Notes: generated by a model from the letters alone, not told the origin. DNA of 23,665 nucleotides from Priapulus caudatus (GCF_000485595.1 NW_014577110.1:510892-534556); one strand, 5' to 3'; shown: positions 1 through 10,621, numbered from the stretch's first letter. Made by a program: numbers and translations.

Positions 1-14
1 TCCTTCTTTCCTTC

Positions 15-16
<2 letters not shown>

Positions 17-52
<36 letters not shown>
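17..52. repeat. (CT)n microsatellite at the left window edge
   Basis: Continuous CT dinucleotides preceded by a C/T-rich leader from base 1. Confidence 0.95.
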
Positions 53-54
<2 letters not shown>

Positions 55-1320
55 CTGTTCCCTTGGACGAACTATTCGTTTGTTCATTATGTCACGCGCT
101 GCAGTAACACTGGAGAAATCACATCATCGCAATGTAGTTTGTGAAAGGTCAGACAAGGTACTTAAAAACTCTCCCGGGGAAATATAACGAGTTCTAGCCG
201 AGATTGAATGATAGAACTAACATACAGTAGCGCACAAAGACCACAGTCCGTGACAATGGAGACAAACACTAAAGCGCTCATCCCTGCCTTATATTGTGGA
301 CGTGGTAGCAGAGATCATAGAAATAATATACTAGTTAGTCTCTATATATATTCTATGGCAGAGATGGATGTCTACATCGACAACCATGGACATATCCTGG
401 CTGCCTGCTACCGTCTACATTTACAATTACATGAAAGAAAATAGATGCCCACATTTTCCCATTTACACTTGAATAGAGCGTTACTGTGCTGCTTCAAATA
501 TCTATTTCACTCATCACAGTAAGGAATGAGAGGATTTTTAATAACACATTCTCAAGTGAACGTAAAGAGAACTTATACTCGAAAATTGGCTACAGTTTGC
601 CAATTTTAACTTCTATGTCGATTTAGCGCGTTTATATGGCTAATTCGTGCTCCGCGTTGTTAATATCATGTTTTGTTTCTACTCATGGATTGATACTGAT
701 GCTGACTGATGACTGCTATCCCAACGCTGCATCTATGCTGCTGAAAACTGGTGCGATTTATAAATAGCCCTTTCTCCTACGTGCCGCGAATATAACACTA
801 AACGTGATATGGATAAATCAGCGTAAAGAGGATGCCTGTTATTCGAATCTATGCGTGAGTCATATATTATGAGAACTCCCCGCGGAATTGGCAGTTTACC
901 AGACTGTGACGCGGTGGCCAAATGTCACATTATATCGCCATATTGAGCGCCGTTTCGCGACAAACCCTCCTGCGTATACGTATATATACGGCTACTGCTC
1001 GCAATAGAGCTTGTGATTTGTGATTGTTGACGCGTTATTTTGCGTTGCGGCCAACGCGCCCGTACTAGCAACTTTAACTTGTCACAGGCCGCCTGTATGC
1101 TTCACTATGTGGACAATGACAATGATTTCTGCAGATTTGGTCTTGTCACGCGATGCTGGTTTTCATCGGTACGCACGTGTTCTAGTGAGACGCGTGTCAA
1201 AAGCCTGGAGCGGCAATGACACATTCACGCACATTAGGCGTGATTCACCATACCACCCTAGCACACCATTAGTACAGATAGATCACGTCATATGTGTGCT
1301 TGTGTGCGTGCGTCTGTGTG

Positions 1321-1356
1321 CGCGTGCGTGTTCGCGTGCGTGTTCGCGTGCGTGTT
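1321..1356. repeat. 12-bp tandem repeat, 3 copies
   Basis: CGCGTGCGTGTT three times without mismatch; alternating purine-pyrimidine, so Z-DNA-prone. Confidence 0.9.
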
Positions 1357-1589
1357 TCTAGCAGTGACTTGAATCCGGATAATCTAAACAAGGGGTATCA
1401 GCAATAATATCCGATAAAATAGTAAACCACCAGTAGTCCTTGTTATAGAAATATGACTATTGCCTAGATTTATCGTTACAAGTTAATCGTGATACCATAT
1501 TTATTATTAATTTAATTTATACTAATGCTGTTTATAATATACTATAATAATGATGATTATGCTTTTGATCGATAATTATTTATACTATG

Positions 1590-1611
1590 ATATATATATA
1601 TATATATATAT
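1590..1611. repeat. (AT)n microsatellite
   Basis: 11 AT units in AT-rich DNA. Confidence 0.95.
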
Positions 1612-1794
1612 GTTTTTAGTATTACTAACACTAATATTATATGCACCCTTCGGCGTTTTGTCGCTTTGACGTCAGTGTGTTGTTACTCCTCCGTTTCATC
1701 GTTTCACCATATTATGGTTGCGCGTGACCTCACTCCTTCCTCCTATTATACTACCACGGCCCATGTCGCCCTTCTCTCGCTTTCTCTCTCGACA

Positions 1795-1831
<37 letters not shown>

Positions 1832-1868
1832 ATCTATCTTTCTGCGTGTGCGTGTGCGTGTGCGTGTG
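1795..1868. repeat. (CT)n followed by (TGCGTG)n
   Basis: CT run 1795-1830 with one G interruption, a TATC link, then TGCGTG hexamers 1843-1868. The open frames here are repeat translations. Confidence 0.92.
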
Positions 1869-2532
1869 GCTGTCTCTGTCTCTTTCTCTCTTGCGTGCAC
1901 GTCTGCTGTCTGGTTAATCGTCTGTTGACTTCGTGTCACGTATGTACGTACCAGCGTAATGGTTGAGGGAATTGCGCCCTTAACCATCTGCTTTCCGTGG
2001 CATTGGCCAATGGTTGCCCGCACGACTTCCATTGTGTGGCGCGTGTCAACTGTTTTGACTCTAAATATGGACTCGCCAGGGCGCGGTAAAGTGGGCACGT
2101 ACAGACCGGTGTTGGCCCAAGCAACAGGCCGCCCTGATTTGATACTAAATAAATGTATACGTATCAATCACGATCGCGGCGCTCGGCATGCGAGCCTTAT
2201 TGCCTTCGCCGGTCGCCGTACTAATATCCTGAAATGTTTCGCATTGTGTAGCGCCGACCCGGGGGAATCGCATGCGCGCGCGTGTTTTTCTCCTCTTGTT
2301 CGAGCTGTATTGCACCCTCTGGTGCACTGATATTCTGGGGAAGCTCGCATGCGCGCGCGCGCGCTCGCCTACACGTGCTCGCAGACGGCTGCAGACCGGT
2401 TGCTATGTGCGCGGAAGCGCGTCTGCCCATATACGCGCGCAGCAGCTCGTCGGGTTCGTATTGTACGTGTAGGGAAAGAGAGTGGGAAGGGAGTAACGTG
2501 GAAAAAATATAATATTAGAATGCGAAAAAAAC

Positions 2533-2696
<164 letters not shown>

Positions 2697-2737
2697 ACAC
2701 GAGGGAGAGAAACGACAAAAGAAAGGCAGACATGGAT

Positions 2738-2851
2738 GGCGCAGAGAAGAGAGGGAGAAGGGGAGAGGAAGAAGGAGAGGGAGCGGAGAGAGGTAGAGGG
2801 GAGAGTGGAGAGGGGGTAGGAGAAAGGAGGTAAGAGGAGAGGGAGGAGAAC
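2738..2851 (+). repeat. Polypurine (GA/GGA-rich) tract
   Basis: About 110 bp of almost pure purine on the plus strand, only isolated pyrimidines. Potential triplex-forming DNA, about 45 bp beyond the GT array. Confidence 0.85.
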
Positions 2852-3676
2852 AGAACAAGAACGCAGTCGCGCAGTTTACTGCTGTCGTTACGCGGTGGCA
2901 AAATATTTCGATTTTCAGATTGCGCGATTTGGTTTCAGCGCTAATAGAATAGGAAAAACGCCGGTCGCGAATTTATCGTCTGTGAGAAACTGACCAGGCG
3001 TCTGTGTTTGTACAGCGCGTTCACGCGACCGCCGCTTTTGTGCGCATCGCCCGCCGCCGCCAATTCATGTGCGCCGCCGCGTCGAGAAAGAGAGAGAGAG
3101 AGCGTCATATGAATTGTCGGCCATGTTTGCGCAGTTCATCGGAGGTGCAAATCTGCACTCGGCGGTGTGTCAGCCGCCGATGCTCAGTCCAACGGCGGCT
3201 CTGCTTGCTATAGCAGCGGCGGTTGCCATGCAGGTAGAGCTGGCGCGCGTTTGAAGTCGAACGGCAGTCAGATGCGACATCAATCGCTCGCCGCCATGTC
3301 AACACAATCATCACCGTGCTTCGCGGCGCTCGTCGCGCGACCAGCCTCCGCACGGGCGGGGCCGCGCGATGAGCACCGCGTCACCATGGTGACCGCTCGC
3401 GGCGCAGCAGACGATTTGGGGTCGGGGGGGGGGGGTTATGTTGAATGTTTTCGCCACGCATACCTGACGCGATTTAACAAGCGATGCCGAGTACACGCAA
3501 ATTAAGCTGAATCGAATGGATATCGCGATGGTAATATAGGCCTACTATTGACCACCGCGCGTAACAACCACGCTCATGCACACATGCGTATCTACCAACA
3601 GTCCACTACCTATCTACACCGCGCTGGATTCGCGCCTTCGGCACACGAGCAGCAGTTTGCATGTTTGCGAACTTAC

Positions 3677-3905
3677 CGGTGTGAATGTACGTATGCTTCT
3701 TCATGTCGGACTTCTGGTGGAATCGCTTGCCGCAGTACTCGCACGGGTACGGCCGCGTGTCCGAGTGGATGAGTAGGTGTGTGGAGAGCGTCGACGAGCG
3801 CTTGAACGACTTGCCACATTGCTTGCACGAGAACGTCTTCTCCTGGGAGTGAACGATCCTGTGTTGACTGAGCGACACTGCGTGGCCGAATGTCTTATTG
3901 CACAC
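3677..3905 (-). CDS. gfi1: gfi1/senseless-like repressor, coding exon 4 (fingers 2-4), last coding exon in the window
   Basis: Fourth coding exon, 229 nt, encoding residues 240-315 plus one base. The acceptor is TTCGTGCAG (AG at 3907-3906) and the donor is GTAAGT (3676-3671), phase 1. It completes finger 2 (C238 from exon 3, C241, H254, H258), then holds finger 3 (C266, C269, H282, H286) and finger 4 (C294, C297, H310, H314). All are C-X2-C-X12-H-X3-H. The stretches [20 protein letters not shown] and [20 protein letters not shown] are nearly identical to vertebrate GFI1 fingers 3 and 4, which with finger 5 read the AAATC core. The exon stops at HT plus G, so the next exon should begin by completing a Gly and continue with the family's EKPHKC-type linker into fingers 5 and 6. 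No such sequence exists between 1 and 3676 on the minus strand, so the gene is cut by the window edge. The open frame past the donor (KFANMQ...) is intron read-through. Confidence 0.96.
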
Positions 3906-4523
3906 CTGCACGAATAAAACGACATGCGTTAGGAAAACCTCGAAGAATCGAGCAGTTCTTAATGAAGAGCATGAGTAAATAAAATCTACACACTGTACTA
4001 TGAATGATCGAGTTGATAGATGGGTGATTAAACGAGCAAACGCGTTAACGAATGCAATAAGAAAATGAATAAATGAATGAATGAATGAGCGAGTGAGTGA
4101 ATGCATGAATGAATGAATGAGTGAATGAATAACTAAATGAATTAACGAACGAATAAATGAATGAATAAATAAATAAATGGTTTCATTTATGTATCTAGAC
4201 AGTGTGCTTACCGCGCTATAAAATTAGTGTTCAAGTTGTTTGTGTAACGTAGCAGCTCAATCTTTCAAGCGTCACAGCGCCATTAAATAATAGAATATTA
4301 GGCAATTGCTTTATATACGCAGTTGAATTAAATCAATTCCGCGTGTAGCGTTAATGATCAACCGTGTGGTTCGTTTAAGCATCGAAACGGTAAACATTCT
4401 GCCCCGCTATATTCGTAGATGAATAATTTATGCGACAAGTTTATCTCTACATGGATGCACGCGTTGTGTGTAGGCGTCTGCGCCCTTAAGCTCGTAAAAT
4501 CGTCATCGTCTCTTCGTACATAC
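3906..4523 (-). other. gfi1: Intron 3 (618 bp)
   Basis: GTATGT donor at 4523-4518, AG acceptor at 3907-3906 after a T-rich stretch, phase 0, splitting finger 2 between its two cysteines. About 120 bp of it are AATG-type tetranucleotide repeat; the rest is AT-rich and featureless. Confidence 0.9.
4056..4180. repeat. Imperfect AATG/AATA tetranucleotide repeat in intron 3
   Basis: Runs of GAATGAATG with GAGT and AATA variants and two interruptions. Confidence 0.9.
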
Positions 4524-4900
4524 ATCGCAGGCGAACGGGCGTTTGCCACTGTGTGACCGCCGCACATGCACCTCGAGTCCGTGCGGCGTGCTGAACATCT
4601 TCTTGCATTTGACGCAAGAGTAGGTTTCGGGGCCGCCGCTGACGCTGACGCTGACGCTGCCGTTGTCCTTCGTCGCGTCATTCTCCTTCGTGTTCTCCGC
4701 CGGCATCTTGTCCGGTTTGAAGTAGGCGTCCAGGTAGGTGGCGTAACCAGCGGGGATGCCACCGCCATACAGATGGGGCTGTTCGATGCTGAGCGTTTTT
4801 AGAATGTGTTTGAAGTCGGTTGCTTGATAGTAGCTTCGGTAGATGTCGGTATAGCTCATACGTCCTTGCGATTGCTTCAGCAGTTCGTTCATGTGGTCGC
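4524..4900 (-). CDS. gfi1: gfi1/senseless-like repressor, coding exon 3 (linker, finger 1, half of finger 2)
   Basis: Third coding exon, 377 nt, encoding residues 114 (split Ser) to 239. The acceptor is CTTATTACAG (AG at 4902-4901) and the donor is GTATGT (4523-4518), phase 0. It starts [14 protein letters not shown] and runs through an aromatic segment ([15 protein letters not shown], about residues 129-143) and a charged linker. At 195-201 there is a Ser-Val repeat written by a GCTGAC hexanucleotide repeat. Finger 1 follows at about 207-230, with ligands C209, C212, H225 and H230. The stretch [16 protein letters not shown] is the signature of GFI1 finger 1. The exon ends after RPFACD, inside finger 2 (C238), and exon 4 continues with [10 protein letters not shown]. 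In vertebrate GFI1, fingers 1 and 2 serve mainly protein contacts rather than DNA binding. The finger assignment is very secure; the linker is supported by frame and phase only. Confidence 0.94.
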
Positions 4901-5576
4901 CTGTAATAAGGAGTTCAACCGAATGAGTGGGTTTGTTAAGGAGCGGTTATTGTCACGCGCTATAATGGCGCACTGCCCATGCACTGTTAGACTACTACTA
5001 CTATACTCACGCGCTATCTACTGACACGCTTTATAAGGTCTATCGTTAAATTACAAAGATTTCAAATTTCGTGGATCACATAATGCCGCGTGTGTTTGAC
5101 AGTGTAGAAACACACAGGTGACTTGGTTATCTAAAATAATTAAGTTACAGTTTTAAGGTTAAAGTATATTGTTTATAATACCGTAATTACGTATTATATA
5201 TAATACTCGTGCGTATATAATTTTCGTATGTATAACAGCGAGCGTGCACTACATGTGTGTGTCCGTGTGTGCGTGCGTATGTGGGAGTGTACGTATATAT
5301 GTTACAATGTTATAATGCGGTATATATTTCGCAGCTATATAACAAATATATATAGGCCTATATAATATTATCTTGATATTATGTTATATATAGCCAAAAG
5401 CTATAAATAGATGCGATCGAAAAAAAGATGCGGTGAATAACGATTTTCGTCGCATATGAATGCAAGTTTTACTGCCGCTGACTTTCGATCTGATTTGTTC
5501 GAGAACTGTTTTCATAATTAACTCGATAACTTAGCGATGGGATTTGTCGACGTGGACGCCATTGTGTGCGCGCTGC

Positions 5577-5610
5577 TATAAAAGCAGCCGTCGCCTCTCA
5601 CTCACTCTCA
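5577..5610 (+). promoter_or_regulatory. TATAAAAG motif with initiator-like spacing, antisense in intron 2
   Basis: TATAAAAG at 5577-5584 sits in GC-rich flanks and is followed by a CT-rich stretch with TCACTG, whose A is at 5610, 33 bp downstream. This looks like a core promoter reading rightward, opposite to the gfi1-like gene. No ORF of note follows: the first ATGs are closed within 2-5 codons. A non-coding or enhancer transcript, or coincidence, are both possible. Confidence 0.3.
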
Positions 5611-6192
5611 CTGAAAACACTTGTCGTTAGGCTGTCCCCGGACGACACCAAGGTGACGAGGCGCGTAGGCGAGCGCGCCTCTGTGTTCCCGCAATTTGTA
5701 ATGCATTAGGTGCGACTGGAAATCTGTTGCCGCCGCATGGTCGATGAGCTGTAGGCCTATTCAGACGGCTCGCGTGTCGACATTGTCGGAATGGTGCAAG
5801 CTCCACAAAGACCGCGCTGTTGCTCTGCATATATGCATGCAACTGACCGACTGTTAGCATGGGCAGCATTAATCATTGTTGCCTCTCCGAGATTACCACT
5901 CCGCGAGAAACCCCCAGAGGACGCACGCAATTTCTCAGTCTGTCGCCGAGGCGTGCGCCTGTTGTTATAGGCGCGCCGCCGCACGATACGGCCGCGCGGC
6001 GAGCGAGCGGGGTACGGCGGGGCGCGCGTCTAGGCGAGGTCAAAAAGATGAATCGTGCATAATGCTAGAAACAGATTGAAACGTCACTCGACGGACACGC
6101 CGCTATTGTTTGGCGGCAGCGACTGTCGCGCGCGGGCGGCAACATAAGCTGCGGTGATTATTGCGCCAGTAACAGGTTGCCGCTCATTAGGC

Positions 6193-6226
6193 TATAAAAG
6201 ACGGCAGCGGGCAATTTGCTCGGCTC
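6193..6226 (+). promoter_or_regulatory. Second TATAAAAG motif, antisense in intron 2
   Basis: TATAAAAG at 6193-6200 shares the 10-mer GCTATAAAAG with the motif at 5577 and is again in CpG-rich surroundings. The first ATG downstream (6241) opens only 11 codons (MCALRTGTDFK). No clear initiator is visible near 6225. Weak evidence for a promoter. Confidence 0.2.
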
Positions 6227-6441
6227 GTCTTAACCGCACAATGTGCGCATTACGCACCGGGACTGACTTTAAATGAACAAGCGGGTAAATGGTCCGGTAA
6301 TGACCCTCTTTGGTGACAAAGGCGCTGCCAGTGACAGAGCGAAAGTGTTGCCGTCAAGGTGAGCGGATCGCGTAGCGGCATTCTCGCCCGCCTATCTGGA
6401 AGAGATATCGCTTTGTGATATGATTCACCGAGCGCTTCTTC

Positions 6442-6627
6442 GCAGGTGGCACGCAAAGGGGCAAATTCCCGGAGAGACACATATACAGATACGTAGATAC
6501 GGATAGAGAGTGAGAGTTAAGAGGTGCGGAGTTGCCTAAAGTCACCTCGCACTGAGTCCTGATCAATTCAGGCTCCGTGCACCTGCAACGCGCGTGCGGT
6601 GCGTGATCGCGACACCTAGGACAGGTG
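6442..6627. promoter_or_regulatory. E-box cluster in intron 2
   Basis: Three RCAGSTG matches in 186 bp. GCAGGTG is at 6442-6448. CACCTGC is at 6580-6586 and reads GCAGGTG on the minus strand. ACAGGTG is at 6621-6627. No other factor site stands out. It could be an intronic enhancer of the gfi1-like gene; chance is possible, since the motif occurs about once per kilobase in this window by hand count. Confidence 0.3.
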
Positions 6628-7876
6628 CACAGTAAACAAACAAATGAACAATTCCTGTTTAAATGGCATGCGCCCACACATGCTATGTATAGCCGCGCGC
6701 AGCGACCCTTTGTAGTGTCGCATGCCTCTTCACGGTCGGTGTAGGTGAGGTTGAATGAACTGAACAAGGTTACGACCATGTAGGATGAGGCCGAACTGCG
6801 AAGATAAGACACCTAAAATGAGACGGGCCTTATGAGAGTGTTTAGTAAAACGAAAATATGTATACTGTTGTATCTGTAAGGCACCGCGGCTGTTTCTTTC
6901 CTCCGTTGCGACGTACCCGGATGTGAAAGATCGCTCTGCGCCAATTGATGTGTCGCACCCCTGGCGTTTTTACCGTTAGTCGAGTTGACATTTTATTAAC
7001 CTTTTTTGCTGATTTGTACTCATATGGGGCCCTAAAACAAATTTAGCTTGATTGCCCAAATGACACCTTTCGGCAACTCTAGTAATTTGCATAAATCTAA
7101 AATGGCCACTGGACGCCATCTTCAAAATTGAACTTTTTAACCACTTGACCTAAAATGATGTGTAATGCATCTTTTATAGGGGTTTTTATACGTCGTTAAA
7201 TAGTGTTTAGTTAGTCAATAAAATAAACAAAGAAAAATTGTCCATTGGCGCAGTAAAGGAGTTGGACACCAACACACCTACATGCCTGTCACGCTGTCTA
7301 GCAACCACACCAGCTCACGCCTGGATCGTTTGCCTCCTACGCAGAACGCGGAATGTGGAACGCAATAAATTCAATAAAGGTGTTACATCGACGCGGAATT
7401 CAGCAAATCGTCACTCCGCTGACACAATATGCACTGATTCGGCTACAACAGGCGGCTACGTGGTGGGGGATGGCGGTCCTAGATCCAATAATGCGGGCGT
7501 GAGTCGTGATCATAGAGAAAGAGGGATAGGGTCGGCGACACGCGACCTATAGTTGGCATGCAATAATGTCCACCAGCACATCGACACCAAACGCCGTGGA
7601 ATGTTATTGACTGACTAATCCACGCCGAGTGTAAACTTGTCGTCATAATAATAATAATAATTGTATCTGCATATGCTGGTGCCACGATACAGACTGATTT
7701 GTAGTTTAAGTGTTCGGTCCTCGGACAGGTTGACGTGTGCTTACGTCACGCGGTGCTCACAAATACGCACGCACACGCGCGCCTGTATTCAGGTGATATT
7801 TAAATGTTGTTTCAAATTCCCGCTCAGTTAGGTGATATGTCATCTCGACACGGTTGAGGTAAACAAATTTCATTTT

Positions 7877-7896
7877 CAGCTGCTACTCTTCTCACG
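7877..7896. promoter_or_regulatory. Paired E-box and Su(H)-type site in intron 2
   Basis: CAGCTGC (7877-7883; GCAGCTG on the minus strand) is followed after 5 bp by TTCTCACG (7889-7896), the reverse complement of CGTGAGAA. CGTGAGAA fits YGTGDGAA, the high-affinity CSL/Su(H) consensus. Adjacent proneural and Su(H) sites are the known arrangement in Notch-responsive neural enhancers. Function here is inferred. Confidence 0.3.
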
Positions 7897-7983
7897 CGGG
7901 GTTCCTATCAATACGTCCTATCAATCAATGCATAAAGCACATTGGCGAGCTATTTTGGTCCTATTGCTTCCTCCTTTCCACCA

Positions 7984-7985
<2 letters not shown>

Positions 7986-8041
<56 letters not shown>

Positions 8042-8057
8042 GCTCTCTCTCTTTCTG
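7986..8057. repeat. (CT)n microsatellite
   Basis: Pure CT to about 8034, then interrupted CT to 8057. Confidence 0.95.
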
Positions 8058-8408
8058 TATTTTTCTCGATTACTCCTCCCCACTCTAATATCTCTCAGAA
8101 TGTGTTTCTTTATCTCAGACTCATTCTTTTTTAAACTCGACATGAAACTGTTCGTCGCACCGCGTGGGGACTGAACATACATAATCATTAAATCTAATGT
8201 TTCGAACAATTGATCATGCGCGGCTAAGATTTAGTATCTGTCGTCCTCTCCATATTCTCTTTCACGGCGCACTGTACACACACGTAGAAAGTGGACAGCT
8301 GCTGATTATTGCTATAATTTTCATTTACCCTAGCGACAGCCGCTCTGAGCTTACGTGATAATAACGCACAAAGGCTCACGCTCGGTATACGCACACGCAA
8401 CTATGTAT

Positions 8409-8443
8409 ACACACGCACGCGCGCGCACGCACGCACGTACAAG

Positions 8444-8510
<67 letters not shown>

Positions 8511-8536
8511 CCAGAGAGAGGGAGAGAGAGAGAGAG
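8409..8536. repeat. Compound (CGCA)n-(AC)n-(GA)n microsatellite
   Basis: ACGC/CGCG mix to 8450, AC run to 8509, GA run 8513-8536. Confidence 0.95.
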
Positions 8537-8764
8537 ACGCGCACATGTATATATGTACAAACAGACAAGCTCTCGCACCTACACATGCACGCACACACAC
8601 CCGACATCAGCACTTGGGCATGCACGCATATGAGCAAGTGCAAATGTCACAGATATTTTTATAGTCGGCACTCATGAGCTAAATAATATGTAAAAATAAT
8701 TCAGTTTAAAAAGACGTTAAAACATCGACTGCTTCTAATAGGTAAACTATGATTCGTCATCGAG

Positions 8765-8765
<1 letters not shown>

Positions 8766-8820
<55 letters not shown>
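8766..8820. repeat. (AT)n microsatellite
   Basis: Uninterrupted AT, about 27 units. Confidence 0.97.
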
Positions 8821-8822
<2 letters not shown>

Positions 8823-9976
8823 CAGTTCCTGTATTATGTCATACTCGTTCATATCTACACACACGAGCGCTATACGTAATATTGAAGCAGCAGCCAAGTG
8901 TCGAACGAGTATTTGCACAAACATAAAAATATCGCGCTATGTTTATAGTCTCTGATTATCTGATTAGTTGCTACGAAGCTGCCACCCAGCAGAACGGGAT
9001 TTCATTTCCCCGCGATATACGCAACGCGCCCAAAATACATCTCAGACAAGACTTGTGCAATTATTAGTCCCGGCGCTTTCAATATCTGTATATTCCTATT
9101 TGTCACCTGGTGCGGCCTTGCCGCTGCATTCGTCAGCTAGAGCGTGGCAATAACCACTTCTATGGCTTTATTATTAATAACACCATGCACGCGGAACCAG
9201 CCACACGAACGCAGCACGCCTGGTGCTGTACGGCTGGGTAGCGCATTAAGGACCACATATACATTGGTACAGACGGGAATTTAGATACATTTCATTGCTA
9301 ACCGACTATCCCTTTATAGCCGACTACCCTCTATAAAAAAAAGAGCTGCGCTTAACACGCTTAACTACACAAGTCCTCACACGAATTAATGTTTCAAGCC
9401 GAATGTAGATGATAATCTATAAATGATTAATACAACCGAGGTAGTTAACAAAGTTGCGCATTTGGTGCTTATTGAACGATATGGTGACGGACAGTCCACG
9501 CATCACCACATATTTTAATATTTTAAGCTCACTTAAATGCCGTCACGTTACGGCAGTGCGTAATGTCGTCGGTTTGCTCTCACATACAATACATATTCAA
9601 TATTATGTGTTATAAGAATTTAAGGATATACCAAGGATATGAAATGTACCAATGTGTATAGCAATATTACTGTAGTTGGATCGATATATTTTTTTATAGT
9701 AAACCATAACGCGCGAAATAAGACGAAGAATGTATTTGCGGTATATATGACCACTACATATTTAGCTTTACTGCCGCATGCAGGCAACAGTCCTGTTGCA
9801 TACGCGGCTAGCTTCCTAAACCTCTCGACACCGTCGCGCCTTTCCTCACGGTCCGTCCGCCGCCTTCAAGCATGTGTCAGCAATATACATCGAGTATAGC
9901 AGGAGACCGCTATAGGTTTCACCGTGCTGTGTACTTTTTAGTGCCAACGTTATTTTTTGCGCGCGTCGTGTTATAG

Positions 9977-9978
<2 letters not shown>

Positions 9979-10008
<30 letters not shown>
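9979..10008. repeat. (AT)n next to the exon 2 donor
   Basis: AT run in intron 2; its right edge is 17 bp from the donor GT at 10025. Confidence 0.95.
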
Positions 10009-10010
<2 letters not shown>

Positions 10011-10025
10011 AACATAGGTACTTAC

Positions 10026-10259
10026 TCGTCTGATATTGTTGCAGGCTGGTTCCCAGAGCGACGTACGCCTGGTGGTACAGTCCGTGGTCGGACACCCACG
10101 GAAATATGGGCGCCGAGCTGCCGGCGACGGCGACAAGATTCTCCTGACACAGCTTCATCGGAAGCATGCCGTCGAACACGGCGCACGGCAGCTGCGACGA
10201 CGGGAACGTGGCGGCCGCGTACGGCGAGTGCGGAGGTCGGACGGGCATCGGGCCGCCCT
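10026..10259 (-). CDS. gfi1: gfi1/senseless-like repressor, coding exon 2 (linker)
   Basis: Second coding exon, 234 nt, encoding about residues 36-113. The acceptor is a short pyrimidine run ending TTTCAG (AG at 10261-10260). The phase-1 G of exon 1 plus AG gives Glu36, and the frame then stays open through GGPMPVRPPHSP to QQYQT. A second AG lies 2 bp downstream, but using it would shift the frame. The donor is GTAAGT (10025-10020), phase 1. The product is a low-complexity Pro/Ala/Ser linker with a hydrophobic and aromatic second half (IFPWVSDHGLYHQAYVALG), placed as the variable intermediate region lies in other GFI1 proteins. No known domain is visible. Support comes from the matching phases on both sides, the absence of stops and the position between the SNAG and finger exons. 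The (AT)n tract in the intron starts only 18 nt past the donor, so an uncorrected ORF call would run into a Tyr-Ile repeat that is not protein. Confidence 0.86.
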
Positions 10260-10331
10260 CTGAAAGATAGGAGTGGTGTTCTCATGAGAGACGTGTAGGT
10301 GTACGCGTGTATGTGTGTGGCGGGGAGGTGT

Positions 10332-10344
10332 CTCTTTCCTTCTC

Positions 10345-10405
<61 letters not shown>

Positions 10406-10621
10406 TCGCTCTAGCTCACACGCATGCATTTTTTCTCACTCGCACTCCTTCTCCGTCTCTGTCTGTCTCCTCTCTCTCTCTCTCTAATATGCACAAATAA
10501 GTGACATCACACAACACACTCTCTCTCTCTCTCTGCCTCTCTCGGTCTCTCCTCTGCTCTCGTCACTTCACGTCGCTCTCTCTTCTCTCTCGTCTCCTTC
10601 TCGTCTCTCTCTCTCTCTCTC
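10332..10621. repeat. CT-rich microsatellite block in intron 1
   Basis: Pure CT near 10349-10403, then degenerate CT/TC stretches to 10621. On the gene's strand it is GA-rich, so it is not the polypyrimidine tract of the exon 2 acceptor. Confidence 0.9.

Larger units (their letters stand above)
4901..10025 (-). other. gfi1: Intron 2 (5,125 bp)
   Basis: GTAAGT donor at 10025-10020, TTACAG acceptor ending at 4901, phase 1. Contents: AT-rich palindromic DNA at 5330-5410; a CpG-rich block at 5550-6630 with two TATAAAAG motifs and E-boxes; an AT-rich stretch at 6960-7240 with the look of an old repeat; microsatellites near 8020, 8450 and 8790; and unremarkable DNA at 8830-9970. I see no convincing exon on either strand. 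Confidence 0.85.

Noticed and set aside
1667-1674. Perfect CRE, TGACGTCA
   Set aside because: A single 8-mer in intronic DNA with no clustering; chance is sufficient.
3606-3676. Finger exon 4 frame continued past 3677 ([11 protein letters not shown]...)
   Set aside because: A strong GTAAGT donor interrupts it, the linker after HTG no longer matches the family, and fingers 5-6 do not follow.
7246-7260. tRNA A-box-like TGGCGCAGTAAAGG (SINE or tRNA)
   Set aside because: No B box within the expected distance.
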